Assembly (NCBI GenBank): GCA_019237515.1
Contig: JAFAGX010000593.1
Coordinates: 1 to 8,204, forward strand
Direction of reading: 5' to 3'
Length of the DNA stretch: 8,204 nt
Source of the DNA: Acidobacteriaceae bacterium
GTDB taxonomy: Bacteria > Acidobacteriota > Terriglobia > Terriglobales > SbA1
Shown here: positions 1-7,358 of the stretch, piece by piece
Layout of the letters: every line of letters starts with the position of its first letter
How positions within the stretch are numbered: the first letter of the stretch is position 1
Translations under genes and position numbers: made by a program
The notes under the pieces: model-generated
Told to the model about the DNA's origin: nothing
Databases searched by the model: none
Seen by the model: only the letters and a program-made list of their open reading frames with translations

Positions 1-884
1 TTATGTTTGGTGGAGAGTGCTTCGAGCAACTGCTGCAGATTGATCTTAGTATTCTGATCGACTTGGCTCAGTTCTTTCTGAACCAACTCCGGTTGCGAAT
101 TCGGGTTCGCGCTGACTTCCCCAAACGAGGTCAGCAGGCGAATCGCCCGGATCACTTCTTCTTCTTCCAGCGGCACGACTCCGCTGGCTGAGCCTGCGCT
201 GGAAGCTGCGGGCTTTGCTCCTTCGGCTACGGCGTTTGCGGGATGTACTGGCACGCTGCCCATGGGAGCGCTGCCACTGCTACCACCTCCGCCCTGCGAT
301 CCTTCTGCCGCAGCGATCAACTGCAGCAACTTCTGCGGATCGTTCAACCAATCTTTGAACTCCGGTCCCAGAGTTTGCGCGGCGATTTGCGCCGCTACGC
401 TCACTTCTCCTGTAGCGGGATCGGCGGCGACAAACTTAACTTCATTAATACGTATGGAAGCGTCTTTATTGTCTCCGAAGGTCTGCTTGATCTCCTTCAC
501 GACATCCTGGGCCTTTGATCCGCCCACCGCAAAAGCGCGAATGAGTTTCGCGAAATCGTCGACGGTTACTCCGTTGGAGAAATGAATGCTGGCGAGGCCT
601 GCCGCTGTCAATAACTGCGCGAAGCTGCGTTCTGCCTGTCCGGTTTCAAGCGGCACTCCATCCAGCAACAGCCTGTTTTCGGAAACACCCAGCAGAAAAC
701 CACTGTCGCGACCCGCAGGCATTCCTTGCTGTAACTCTTTCCATGTCGTTTCAAATTGCGCCTCGGTGCGTTTGTGCTGAAATCCATAAAGGCGGACGTA
801 CTTTACGAGGATATTGAGGCTGTGGATAAATGCTCTTGCGGACGCGCTGCGGTCCTCTCGCTTCGTTGTAGCTAACGTGGAGAT
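1..884 (-). CDS. Unrecognised protein, N-terminal 294 residues (C-terminus beyond the window)
   Basis: The frame is open from just after a TAG at 902-900 down to the window edge, so the protein is truncated at its C-terminus by the window. I do not recognise a named family. Numbered from an ATC codon at 884, a helical N-terminal region (about residues 15-55, with the string LVKYVRLYGFQHKRTEAQF) is followed by an alpha/beta stretch (60-125, with LLLDGVPLE and a later DDFAKLIRAF), a mixed region to about 190, a flexible Gly/Ser/Ala/Pro linker (195-236), then an acidic helix (EEEEVIRAIRLL) and further predicted helices. No signal peptide or membrane segment is seen, so it is probably cytoplasmic. 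The start is uncertain: no ATG, GTG or TTG occurs until an ATG at 722 (residue 55), yet the preceding residues read like real, charged, helical protein and GGGAGG lies 5 bases before the ATC. I therefore favour 884, with 722 as the conservative alternative. The helical tail might lead into a repeat domain, but that lies outside the window. Coding status is well supported; function is unknown. Confidence 0.82.
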   Translation of the reverse strand, partial: MSTLATTKREDRSASARAFIHSLNILVKYVRLYGFQHKRTEAQFETTWKELQQGMPAGRDSGFLLGVSENRLLLDGVPLETGQAERSFAQLLTAAGLASIHFSNGVTVDDFAKLIRAFAVGGSKAQDVVKEIKQTFGDNKDASIRINEVKFVAADPATGEVSVAAQIAAQTLGPEFKDWLNDPQKLLQLIAAAEGSQGGGGSSGSAPMGSVPVHPANAVAEGAKPAASSAGSASGVVPLEEEEVIRAIRLLTSFGEVSANPNSQPELVQKELSQVDQNTKINLQQLLEALSTKH

Positions 885-889
885 GGCGG

Positions 890-895
890 CCTCCC
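890..895 (-). promoter_or_regulatory. Shine-Dalgarno GGGAGG ahead of an apparent ATC start
   Basis: On the minus strand GGGAGG (895 to 890) is followed by the 5-base spacer CCGCC and then ATC at 884-882. It is a near-perfect anti-16S match at normal spacing, and the only strong ribosome site upstream of the left gene. It is the main reason for extending that gene past its first ordinary start codon at 722. Confidence 0.55.
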
Positions 896-1110
896 AATGC
901 TAATGCTTAAAAGCGTAATTCACCGGGTAAGGGTTCGCATGTTACGGAAGTAAGTGGTTTTGGGCTGATGGGAGACTGTTCAGTGGTACTGGGTGCTCAG
1001 ACGTGGTGAATGCCTAACCGGCCTGCAAGGCATATCCACACAGCAAGATTCATCTCGCCTCTCGCCACCATCCGCCGCCGTTACGCCATCTACCGGATAC
1101 CCAGCGCAAA

Positions 1111-1145
1111 ATAAAAAAACGTCCTGAACTTTTCAGTTCAGGACG
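1111..1145 (-). terminator. Rho-independent terminator of the selB-trmFO operon
   Basis: Read on the minus strand, an uninterrupted 11-bp stem (CGTCCTGAACT paired with AGTTCAGGACG, positions 1145-1135 and 1130-1120) is closed by a GAAA tetraloop and followed at once by seven T, then A and more T. The stable stem, tetraloop and U-tract are a textbook intrinsic terminator. It is directional: on the plus strand no T-run follows the hairpin. It lies about 160 bases beyond the trmFO stop codon and separates that operon from the left gene. Confidence 0.93.
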
Positions 1146-1148
1146 CTC

Positions 1149-1244
1149 TGGCAGCCCTCCCCCAGAACTGCCAAACTTACAGGGCTGATAGTAGGCGGAG
1201 TCTGTTTTCCTGTAAATGCCACTTTCGTAACGAATCATCAGCCC
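1149..1244 (-). other. Cluster of inverted repeats upstream of the terminator; possible structured 3' UTR or small RNA
   Basis: Between the trmFO stop and the terminator the minus strand shows several complementary pairs: GGGCTGAT (1244-1237) with ATCAGCCC (1189-1182), an 8-bp stem enclosing 47 bases; inside it a short TTCG/CGAA hairpin; CCTGTAA at 1209-1215 (plus strand) with TTACAGG at 1177-1183, which would compete with the 8-bp stem; and TGGCAG (1173-1168) with CTGCCA (1154-1149), directly beside the terminator stem. Together with the terminator this could fold as a discrete RNA of roughly 130 bases. I match it to no known RNA family, and the pairs may be chance. Confidence 0.25.
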
Positions 1245-1304
1245 GCAGTAACTCCGATTTGCGGTCTCGATGGTAATGGCCCAGTGTTACGCAGTTGTGA
1301 GGCT

Positions 1305-2690
1305 TCAAGAAGCGACCTTAGTCTCTGGTGCCGGACTGAAGGCAGCCAGCCAAGCATCGAACTCTCTTAAGGCCAGCTCGCATTGACACTTATGCCTCTG
1401 CTGGCGGTCGCGAATAGGCTTCCCAGGAGGTGGCAAAAGGTCGAACGTTATGTTTGCAGGTTGAAACCGGTGCGCATCGGCATGGGTGATGTAGTGAATC
1501 AGCGACCCAGATGCGCTGGCGCGAGGTGGTGGGATTGCCTGACGTCCCCACGCCAATGATGATGCTTGAAGAGCGGCAATCAACCCAGTCGCAATTGACT
1601 CGATATAGCCTTCCACTCCGCAAATCTGTCCCGCAAACAGTACGTTCGGCCGATCTTTCATCTGCAAGGTTTCTGAGAGCAAAGTGGGGGCGCTGATGTA
1701 CGTATTCCGGTGGATTTGCCCATAGCGTAAGAACCGTGCATTCTCCAATCCCGGAATCAATCGCAGCACCCTGGCCTGATCCGAAAATTTCAGGTGGTTC
1801 TGAAATCCAACCAGGTTGTAAGAGTCGGCGCGGAGATTTTCCTGCCGTAACTGCACAACGGCATAGGGCATTTCTCCGGTGCGGGGATCCTTGAGTCCGA
1901 CTGGCTTCATAGGTCCAAAGCACAGGGTGTCGGGTCCGCGTCGCGCGATCTCCTCAATCGGCAGGCAGCCTTCGAAGTAATTCAGCTTCTCCCAATCACG
2001 ATGTTCGACCGACTCCGCAGAAAGGAGTGCGGCGTAGAAGCGGTCGTATTCTTCCTTCGACATGGGGCAGTTAATGTAGTCAGCCGAACCCTTGTTATAA
2101 CGTGCAGCCAAATACACTTTTGCCAAATCGATCGAGTCAGCTTCGACGATAGGACTGATCGAGTCGAAAAAGTACAAATGAGAAGACCCGGTAAGCCGGG
2201 CAATTTCCTCCGACAGGGCGTCGGAAGTCAGGGGGCCAGTTGCAACAATCGTGATCTGGTCCGCGGCAACTTGTGTCACCTCTTCCCGACGAATCGTGAT
2301 CAAAGGCTCGTGCGAGATAGCTTCAGTGACTTTGGCGGCAAACGACGTACGATCAACCGCTAGCGCATGTCCGGCAGGCACCGCGCATTTTCGAGCAATT
2401 GCCACCAAAAGCGACCCGGCGCGGCGCAGTTCGTCCTTCAGCAGCCACGGCGCTGTGTTCTCGCTGTCGGATTTGAGGGAATTGGAGCAGACCAGTTCCG
2501 CAAAATCGCCGGTCTGATGGGCTGGGGTGGAGCGCATAGGACGCATTTCGAACAGTTCAACCGGTATTCCCCGCCGGGCACATTGCCATGCCGCCTCGGA
2601 GCCCGCGAGACCACCGCCAATGATTCGAATGGCCGAGTTCACCATGCCTGCTTCGCTAATCCTCCGGATTTCAGAGGATGATCCTTTCAT
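1305..2690 (-). CDS. trmFO: Methylenetetrahydrofolate-tRNA (uracil-5-)-methyltransferase TrmFO
   Basis: TrmFO makes 5-methyluridine at position 54 of the tRNA T-loop, using methylenetetrahydrofolate as carbon donor and reduced FAD; it is a cytoplasmic flavoprotein. Seen here (461-residue frame): the N-terminal FAD dinucleotide-binding motif IIGGGLAGSEAA (23-34), the family signature LVCSNSLKSD (66-75), whose Cys68 matches one of the conserved functional cysteines, YFEGCLP (239-244) with the second conserved Cys at 242, and the C-terminal FAD-site motif GQICGVEGYIES (354-365). Length is close to the usual 435-470. The gene follows selB. From the ATG at 2690 it would overlap the selB end by 20 bases and has GGGAGGGGG directly before it. 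Homologues usually begin only a few residues before the FAD motif, which would suit the ATG at 2645 (MVNSAIRI), leaving a 25-base gap. Family assignment is very secure; the exact start is not. Confidence 0.97.
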   Translation of the reverse strand: MKGSSSEIRRISEAGMVNSAIRIIGGGLAGSEAAWQCARRGIPVELFEMRPMRSTPAHQTGDFAELVCSNSLKSDSENTAPWLLKDELRRAGSLLVAIARKCAVPAGHALAVDRTSFAAKVTEAISHEPLITIRREEVTQVAADQITIVATGPLTSDALSEEIARLTGSSHLYFFDSISPIVEADSIDLAKVYLAARYNKGSADYINCPMSKEEYDRFYAALLSAESVEHRDWEKLNYFEGCLPIEEIARRGPDTLCFGPMKPVGLKDPRTGEMPYAVVQLRQENLRADSYNLVGFQNHLKFSDQARVLRLIPGLENARFLRYGQIHRNTYISAPTLLSETLQMKDRPNVLFAGQICGVEGYIESIATGLIAALQASSLAWGRQAIPPPRASASGSLIHYITHADAHRFQPANITFDLLPPPGKPIRDRQQRHKCQCELALREFDAWLAAFSPAPETKVAS

Positions 2691-4566
2691 CCCCCTCCCG
2701 TCGAGTCACGTGCTCGCGATCCAGATATTCGAGCAGCGGAATAGCATATTTTCGTGTCACGCCGGTCAGGTCCTTGAATTGCGCTACATCCATTCTCGTC
2801 GATTTGCTTTTTAGCTCTGTCACCCGTTGGCGCAAATCTTTCAACGCGTTCTTGTGAAAGAGAAGCTCTTCCGATACCTTCACCAGAACTTTATCCCGGA
2901 GCAGCAGAGTAACAATCTTCTGCGCTCGTACTCGGTCGACTTTTAGTCCGGCTAGCACTTCCTTCATTGCGGGGACTTTTAGCCCAGCCGAAGCGAATGC
3001 GGCTTCGATTACCTTTTGGGACTCCGCCTCTTCGTCTTTCATCACGACCCCGCGTCCCGGGAGCTTCACCAGTTCGCCAGCCAGCTCGAGTTTCTTTTGT
3101 TTAACTTGGGCCTCGAGAATTCGCGCAAAGACCTCTTCCGAAACGCGTAAGAAACACGCCCGAAGTGCTTCTCTACTCATGCCTGCCACTAAAGGATTCT
3201 GCTTATGGAAGCGGTCGAGTGCTGACACCATCTCGTTTTCAAGGGCAGCGGCCACACTTTTCAGAATGAGGTATTCGCCAATGCGAACAATCTCCGGCGA
3301 GCCGGCCACCTTCTCAATGACCTTTTTCGGTCTCCATCCAGTGCGATAAACGGCTTCCGCCAGAGTCAATCCTCCGTGACCGGCGACTTCAACGCGAGCA
3401 GCTAACGCGCCATTGTCGTTTGTGCTGAGCGCTGTCATAAATTCTGAATAGATTGTCGTCCGTTGCGGCCGCAGAGGAGGAGCGTTCTCCAACGCTCGCC
3501 CGCCGCCGACCGTCACTACGGGCGAGAACTGGCGGATGATGAAGCGGTCACCAGGTAACAACAGAATCGGATCAGAAAGCCGAAATTGCGCGAACGAGAT
3601 CTCTCCGGGAGCGATTTGGTCCTTGCCGCTCAAGTTAACCGTCGCGATAGTTTCGGAAGTGTAGGAGTGGAAATGCACTCGCGCACGATTCTTCAATGGC
3701 TTGGCAGATACCAGCAGCGATAGCTCCGCATCAAGCCGCGTGGTTGCACGCAATGTTTCCAAAGGTCCCAGTGTCATGCCACGGGACAATTCTTCCGTTG
3801 AGATCCCTGGCAGGTTGAGCGCGGTGCGCTCACCCGCGAGCGCCTGATCGGCCGGCTGCCCGTGCACCTGTACCCCACGCACGCGAGCTCGTTGCCCGCC
3901 AGGAAAAAGTTCCAGTTCATCTTCCTTGCGCACAGCACCTGAAATCAATGTGCCGGTAACCACCGTTCCAAAACCTTTCATGGTGAATACGCGATCGATT
4001 GGCAGACGCGCGAAGCTTGCCGAAGGTCTTTCGGAAACAGTCGCCGCCGCGCTGATCAGAGCTCGCTTGAGCTCCCCGATTCCGTCTCCGGTCCGCGAGC
4101 TCACGCCGATCATCGGGGCTTGCGAAACGTCCAGGAATGATCCGCGCACAAAATCTTCTACTTCGAGACGCACGACTTCGAGAGTCTCTCGATCGACCAG
4201 GTCAGTTTTCGTAAGCACGGTGATGCCACGTCGAACCGACAATAAGCGGCAGATATCGAAGTGCTCCCGGGTTTGGGGTTTGATGGACTCATCGGCCGCA
4301 ATCACCAGTAGAACCAAATCAATCCCACCAATACCGGCAAGCATGTTGCGAACAAAACGTTCGTGACCCGGAACGTCAACAAACCCGAGACGCAGGTTCT
4401 GTCCTTCAGATTCGGGCAGCTCAAGATGAGCAAATCCGATATCAATAGTGATGCCGCGGCGCTTTTCCTCCTCCAGACGATCGGCATCGATCCCTGTCAA
4501 TGCCTTGACCAGAGCGGTTTTCCCGTGATCAATGTGGCCAGCCGTTCCTACGATGACCGACTTCAT
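2671..4566 (-). CDS. selB: Selenocysteine-specific translation elongation factor SelB
   Basis: SelB is the GTPase that carries selenocysteinyl-tRNA to ribosomes stalled at UGA codons marked by a SECIS hairpin. The 631 residues show all GTPase motifs: GHIDHGKT (10-17), RGITI (37-41), DVPGH (64-68), TKTD (119-122) and the G5-like GVSSRTG (154-160). The beta-barrel domains follow ([14 protein letters not shown] at 194-207; [11 protein letters not shown] at 336-346), then a long C-terminal region of winged-helix repeats ending in [20 protein letters not shown] (597-616), the signature of the last, SECIS-binding winged helix that EF-Tu and the IF2 family lack. Length is typical of bacterial SelB. 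The ATG at 4566 has AGGA four bases upstream. It is the first gene of a leftward operon with trmFO and is divergent from purL. Its presence implies that this organism makes selenoproteins; selA, selC and selD are not in the window. Confidence 0.98.
   Translation of the reverse strand: MKSVIVGTAGHIDHGKTALVKALTGIDADRLEEEKRRGITIDIGFAHLELPESEGQNLRLGFVDVPGHERFVRNMLAGIGGIDLVLLVIAADESIKPQTREHFDICRLLSVRRGITVLTKTDLVDRETLEVVRLEVEDFVRGSFLDVSQAPMIGVSSRTGDGIGELKRALISAAATVSERPSASFARLPIDRVFTMKGFGTVVTGTLISGAVRKEDELELFPGGQRARVRGVQVHGQPADQALAGERTALNLPGISTEELSRGMTLGPLETLRATTRLDAELSLLVSAKPLKNRARVHFHSYTSETIATVNLSGKDQIAPGEISFAQFRLSDPILLLPGDRFIIRQFSPVVTVGGGRALENAPPLRPQRTTIYSEFMTALSTNDNGALAARVEVAGHGGLTLAEAVYRTGWRPKKVIEKVAGSPEIVRIGEYLILKSVAAALENEMVSALDRFHKQNPLVAGMSREALRACFLRVSEEVFARILEAQVKQKKLELAGELVKLPGRGVVMKDEEAESQKVIEAAFASAGLKVPAMKEVLAGLKVDRVRAQKIVTLLLRDKVLVKVSEELLFHKNALKDLRQRVTELKSKSTRMDVAQFKDLTGVTRKYAIPLLEYLDREHVTRREGDERIIL
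2691..2699 (-). promoter_or_regulatory. Purine-rich Shine-Dalgarno inside the end of selB
   Basis: On the minus strand GGGAGGGGG lies directly before the ATG at 2690 and inside the last codons of selB, with GGGAGG only 3 bases from the start. This spacing is tight, but the site is far stronger than anything before the ATG at 2645, where CGGAGG is about 15 bases away. It suggests translational coupling of trmFO to selB. Confidence 0.5.
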
Positions 4567-4634
4567 GCATCCTGAATAATACTAAACAGATTCTCTATTC
4601 ACCGGCTCATGCTCATGCGAAAATAGAATTTCCC
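4567..4634. promoter_or_regulatory. Divergent promoter region between selB and purL
   Basis: These 68 bases must carry the start signals for both directions. Toward purL, TAGAAT (4624-4629) ends 5 bases before the ATG and resembles a -10 hexamer; no good -35 sits 16-18 bases upstream, the nearest being TTCACC at 4598-4603 with a 20-base gap. There is no Shine-Dalgarno before purL. Toward selB, an AT-rich stretch reading TAGTATTAT on the minus strand (4582-4574) could supply a -10, again without a clear -35. GCTCAT is repeated in tandem (4605-4616). There is no room for a purine riboswitch. Confidence 0.45.
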
Positions 4635-6947
4635 ATGCATACGGTTGCCGCTCCAGCCATTAGTCCAGAACTGGTCCAGGAACACGGGCTCACGCCGGAA
4701 GAATACGAAAAAATCAGGCAGCTTTTAGGCGGACGTGGGCCCACGATCACCGAGCTCGGAATTTTCAGCGTAATGTGGAGCGAGCACTGCTCGTACAAAT
4801 CGTCCCGCGTTCATTTGAGACGCTTACCTACCCGAAGCCGCCGGGTTCTCCAAGGCCCGGGCGAAAATGCGGGTATCATCGACATCGGAGACGGTTGGGC
4901 ATGCGCCTTCAAAATTGAGTCGCACAATCATCCCTCCTTCATCGAGCCCTTCCAGGGTGCAGCAACCGGCGTCGGCGGCATACTGCGCGACATTTTCACC
5001 ATGGGCGCCAGGCCGGCTGCCATTATGGATTCACTGAGATTCGGCCCTATCAACGCGGACAAGAGTGTCCGCGCTACCCGAACGGAGATCCATAAGAACC
5101 ACTCTTTACTCGCCGGGGCGGTTAGCGGCATCGCTTCCTACGGGAACTGCTTCGGAGTGCCGAATCTTGGGGGCGAAACAAAGTTTGAGCCCTGCTACTC
5201 GGGAAATCCCTTGGTCAACGCATTCGCACTTGGATTGGTGAAGAAGGACCAAATCTTCTATGCCCGTGCCGCTGGCGAAGGCAATCCCGTGATTTACGTC
5301 GGTGCGAAAACTGGCCGTGATGGCATCCATGGCGCAACTATGGCTAGCGAAGAATTCAGCGAAGCCTCCGAAGCCAAGCGGCCAAATGTACAAGTGGGCG
5401 ACCCATTTCTTGAGAAGCTGTTGCTCGAAGCCTGTTTGGAAGCTATGCAGAGTGGTGCGGTTGTCGGTATTCAGGATATGGGCGCAGCCGGCCTGACCTG
5501 TTCCACATGTGAAATGGGAGCGCGCGGGCATGTAGGAATTGAAATTGAACTGGATCGCGTGCCCCAGCGCGAAACTGGCATGACTCCATACGAAATCATG
5601 CTCAGCGAATCTCAGGAACGCATGCTGCTGGTCGCGCAGAAGGGACGCGAGCAGGAAGTCTTCTCGATTTTCGAGAAATGGGGTCTCGATGCCGCCGAAA
5701 TCGGCCGCGTCACGAACGATGGCAAGATGCGCGTGCTGCAGCACGGCGAGATCGTTTCGGAAATTCCTAACGAGGCGCTCACCGATGATGCCCCGGTCTA
5801 CCAACGTCCGATGAAGCGTTGGGAGCCTCCCGTGCCGAGAGAGATGCCCGAAAATGTAAAGCTCGGGGCAAAATCCGATCTGAGTGACGATTTAAAGCGT
5901 TTGCTCGGCAGCCCCAATATCTGCAGCAAGCGCTACGTCTGGCAACAATACGATCACATGGTGCAGACCAACACGGTGGAAGCTCCCGGAACCGGCGATG
6001 CCGGCGTGATTCGGATTAAAGGCTCGCCACGCGGCCTTGCCATGGCGCTCGATGGGAACAGCCGCTGGTGCTATCTCGATCCGCAGCTTGGGGCTATGCA
6101 CGCCGTAGCCGAAGCCGCCCGTAACGTGGCGTGCGCGGGCGCGACTCCTGCGGGTGCGACAAACTGCTTGAACTTCGGCAATCCCGAAAAGCCCCAAATC
6201 ATGTGGCAGTTTTCGCAAACGATCGATGGCATCACCAAAGCTTGTGAAGAGCTCGACATCCCCATTACGGGCGGGAATGTCAGTTTCTACAATGAAACAT
6301 TAGGCGAGGGAATTTACCCGACCCCCGTGCTTGGGGTTGTTGGCACTCTCGAAGACGTTCACAAAACCGTCTTTCCGGATTTCCAGCAGCCCGGGCGGGC
6401 CGTGATTCTGCTGCGAGCTTCCGAACCAGGCGATCTTACCGATGCCCAGTTGGAATTCGGTTCATCGGAATACGCGAAAGAAGTTCTGGGAGAGCTTTGG
6501 GGATTTCCGCCGGCCCTCGAAATTGAACGGGAAGCTGCTCTGCACAAAGCTTTGCTCAAAATGATTCAGGCGGGCCTGATTGAGTCTGCCCATGACTGCT
6601 CCGACGGTGGAATCGCAGTGACCCTGGCGGAATTGACGTTCGGTAAGTCAATTGGGATCAGAATAGATTTGCGCTCCAATGAACTGCCGCTTGAGTTTGC
6701 GTTATTCGGAGAAGATGCCGGCCGGATCGTCATCTCCTGCGACCCTGCTACCGTCCCGGCAATCAAACAGCTAGCGGGGAAATACGGGATATCGGCAGAC
6801 GGCATCGGCGAGACAGTTCCCGATAATTTAGAAATCAGGGTGGATGGTGCGCTGGTTGTGTCGTCCGCAGTGAGTGCGCTTCGGGGAATCTACGAAGCAG
6901 CGCTAGAGGCCTCGCTGAGCAGTGACCCGGCTCTGCAGGCAAATTGA
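4635..6947 (+). CDS. purL: Phosphoribosylformylglycinamidine synthase subunit PurL (small type)
   Basis: PurL converts FGAR to FGAM with ATP and ammonia, a step of de novo purine synthesis. The 770-residue length marks the small form, which works in a complex with the glutaminase PurQ and the linker PurS; neither is in this window. Visible landmarks: MWSEHCSYK (47-55) with the conserved His51, KIESHNHPS (93-101), [14 protein letters not shown] (114-127) for nucleotide binding, the first-half [15 protein letters not shown] (227-241), and in the pseudo-duplicated second half GNPEKP (515-520), [10 protein letters not shown] (546-555) and [10 protein letters not shown] (653-662). The start at 4635 fits the family's N-terminus, though no Shine-Dalgarno precedes it. 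It leads a rightward operon: the next gene begins 37 bases after its stop, and purF follows. Confidence 0.98.
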   Translation: MHTVAAPAISPELVQEHGLTPEEYEKIRQLLGGRGPTITELGIFSVMWSEHCSYKSSRVHLRRLPTRSRRVLQGPGENAGIIDIGDGWACAFKIESHNHPSFIEPFQGAATGVGGILRDIFTMGARPAAIMDSLRFGPINADKSVRATRTEIHKNHSLLAGAVSGIASYGNCFGVPNLGGETKFEPCYSGNPLVNAFALGLVKKDQIFYARAAGEGNPVIYVGAKTGRDGIHGATMASEEFSEASEAKRPNVQVGDPFLEKLLLEACLEAMQSGAVVGIQDMGAAGLTCSTCEMGARGHVGIEIELDRVPQRETGMTPYEIMLSESQERMLLVAQKGREQEVFSIFEKWGLDAAEIGRVTNDGKMRVLQHGEIVSEIPNEALTDDAPVYQRPMKRWEPPVPREMPENVKLGAKSDLSDDLKRLLGSPNICSKRYVWQQYDHMVQTNTVEAPGTGDAGVIRIKGSPRGLAMALDGNSRWCYLDPQLGAMHAVAEAARNVACAGATPAGATNCLNFGNPEKPQIMWQFSQTIDGITKACEELDIPITGGNVSFYNETLGEGIYPTPVLGVVGTLEDVHKTVFPDFQQPGRAVILLRASEPGDLTDAQLEFGSSEYAKEVLGELWGFPPALEIEREAALHKALLKMIQAGLIESAHDCSDGGIAVTLAELTFGKSIGIRIDLRSNELPLEFALFGEDAGRIVISCDPATVPAIKQLAGKYGISADGIGETVPDNLEIRVDGALVVSSAVSALRGIYEAALEASLSSDPALQAN

Positions 6948-6972
6948 GGGACTGCACAGGATTCAATAGTTC

Positions 6973-6976
6973 GAGG
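6973..6976 (+). promoter_or_regulatory. Shine-Dalgarno GAGG supporting a TTG start
   Basis: GAGG at 6973-6976 lies 8 bases before TTG at 6985. No ATG or GTG lies nearby in frame, and the next in-frame ATG (7063) would remove about a quarter of the protein. The spacing makes TTG the best start for the small gene. Confidence 0.6.
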
Positions 6977-6984
6977 TTAAACAC

Positions 6985-7332
6985 TTGAGCGATGCGGTCT
7001 TTCCTGTGTACGTTCTCACAAAAGATTGTGGTGACGTGAAGGAGTTTCCGACGCTTGCGGCAATGCAACACCACCTTGAGGCCATTGACGTCGAGAACGA
7101 AGAATTTGAAGCTTGGGATACTGACAGACGACGGTTGCAACTTGCAGTCGGGAAGCCGAAATCACAATGGCTGAAAATCATTGCGACTCAGGATCAGTTG
7201 TCAGAAGAGAAGTTTGCTGAACTCAAAAGCAAATCGCAATCTTGGCCATCCGGGATTCCGATGCGCCAGCGGTTTTTGCGCTGGCTGGGTGCTCGGTTCA
7301 GGGTTGTTAAGAACTTAAAGGCCAATTGCTAG
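6985..7332 (+). CDS. Small unrecognised protein between purL and purF
   Basis: This 115-residue protein begins at TTG with GAGG 8 bases upstream. I do not recognise a family. It is soluble-looking, with no signal peptide or membrane helix. A beta-like start (FPVYVLTKDCGDVKEF) is followed by a helix (LAAMQHHLEAI), an acidic turn (DVENEEFEAWDTD) and a beta-like RRLQLAV, then WLKIIATQ, a charged helix (LSEEKFAELKSKSQ), and a basic C-terminal tail (MRQRFLRWLGARFRVVKNLK). It lacks the length and sequence feel of PurS, the usual small partner of PurL. It is 37 bases after purL and 21 before purF, so it is almost certainly co-transcribed with them. A link to purine synthesis is possible by position only. 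Its last codons lie in a heptanucleotide repeat that may have shaped its C-terminus. Confidence 0.75.
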   Translation: MSDAVFPVYVLTKDCGDVKEFPTLAAMQHHLEAIDVENEEFEAWDTDRRRLQLAVGKPKSQWLKIIATQDQLSEEKFAELKSKSQSWPSGIPMRQRFLRWLGARFRVVKNLKANC

Positions 7333-7358
7333 TTGCTAAAGGCTGATTACTAAATGCT
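7317..7358 (+). repeat. Degenerate heptanucleotide tandem repeat across the purF junction
   Basis: Six consecutive 7-base units can be read: AAAGGCC, AATTGCT, AGTTGCT, AAAGGCT, GATTACT and AAATGCT. The last five match the consensus AATTGCT at 29 of 35 positions. Units 1-3 and 4-6 also align as two 21-base blocks with 16 of 21 matches. The array covers the final codons of the small gene, the whole spacer and the purF ATG. Because each unit boundary reads T plus AG, AA or GA, stops fall at 7330, 7337, 7344 and 7351, covering all three forward frames. It is short and diverged, so chance similarity cannot be fully excluded. Confidence 0.6.

Larger units (their letters stand above)
885..1304. other. 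Gene-free region between the trmFO and left-gene transcription units
   Basis: These 420 bases hold no convincing coding region. The only sizeable open frame (1238-1050, minus) runs through the terminator hairpin. The region contains the intrinsic terminator of the leftward selB-trmFO operon, a cluster of inverted repeats just upstream of it, and then about 220 bases that must carry the promoter of the left gene. I see no convincing -35/-10 pair there. A minor hairpin is possible at 1010-1033 (ATGCCT and AGGCAT, 12-base loop). The hexamer AATGCT is directly repeated at 896-901 and 902-907. No tRNA-like cloverleaf was found, including tRNA-Sec, which I looked for because selB is nearby. Confidence 0.6.

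Noticed and set aside
3..780. Several plus-strand open frames of 60-107 residues
   Set aside because: All lie opposite the minus-strand gene, whose uninterrupted 294-codon frame gives a more protein-like translation.
896..907. Tandem hexamer AATGCT AATGCT
   Set aside because: Two copies only, with no wider pattern; it resembles the purF-junction heptads slightly but does not keep a 7-base period.
1010..1033. Small hairpin ATGCCT/AGGCAT
   Set aside because: It has only six base pairs, a 12-base loop and no T-run, so it is too weak to call a terminator or operator.
1050..1238. 62-residue open frame on the minus strand
   Set aside because: It reads straight through the intrinsic terminator hairpin and T-tract, has no well-placed ribosome site, and its composition looks random.
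885..1304. Possible tRNA-Sec (selC) gene near selB
   Set aside because: No TCA anticodon arm with matching acceptor and T arms could be assembled. The GGGTTCGCAT at about 930-940 lacks a tRNA context.
5106..5804. 232-residue open frame on the minus strand
   Set aside because: It is antisense to the conserved middle of purL and reads like a complement-strand shadow.
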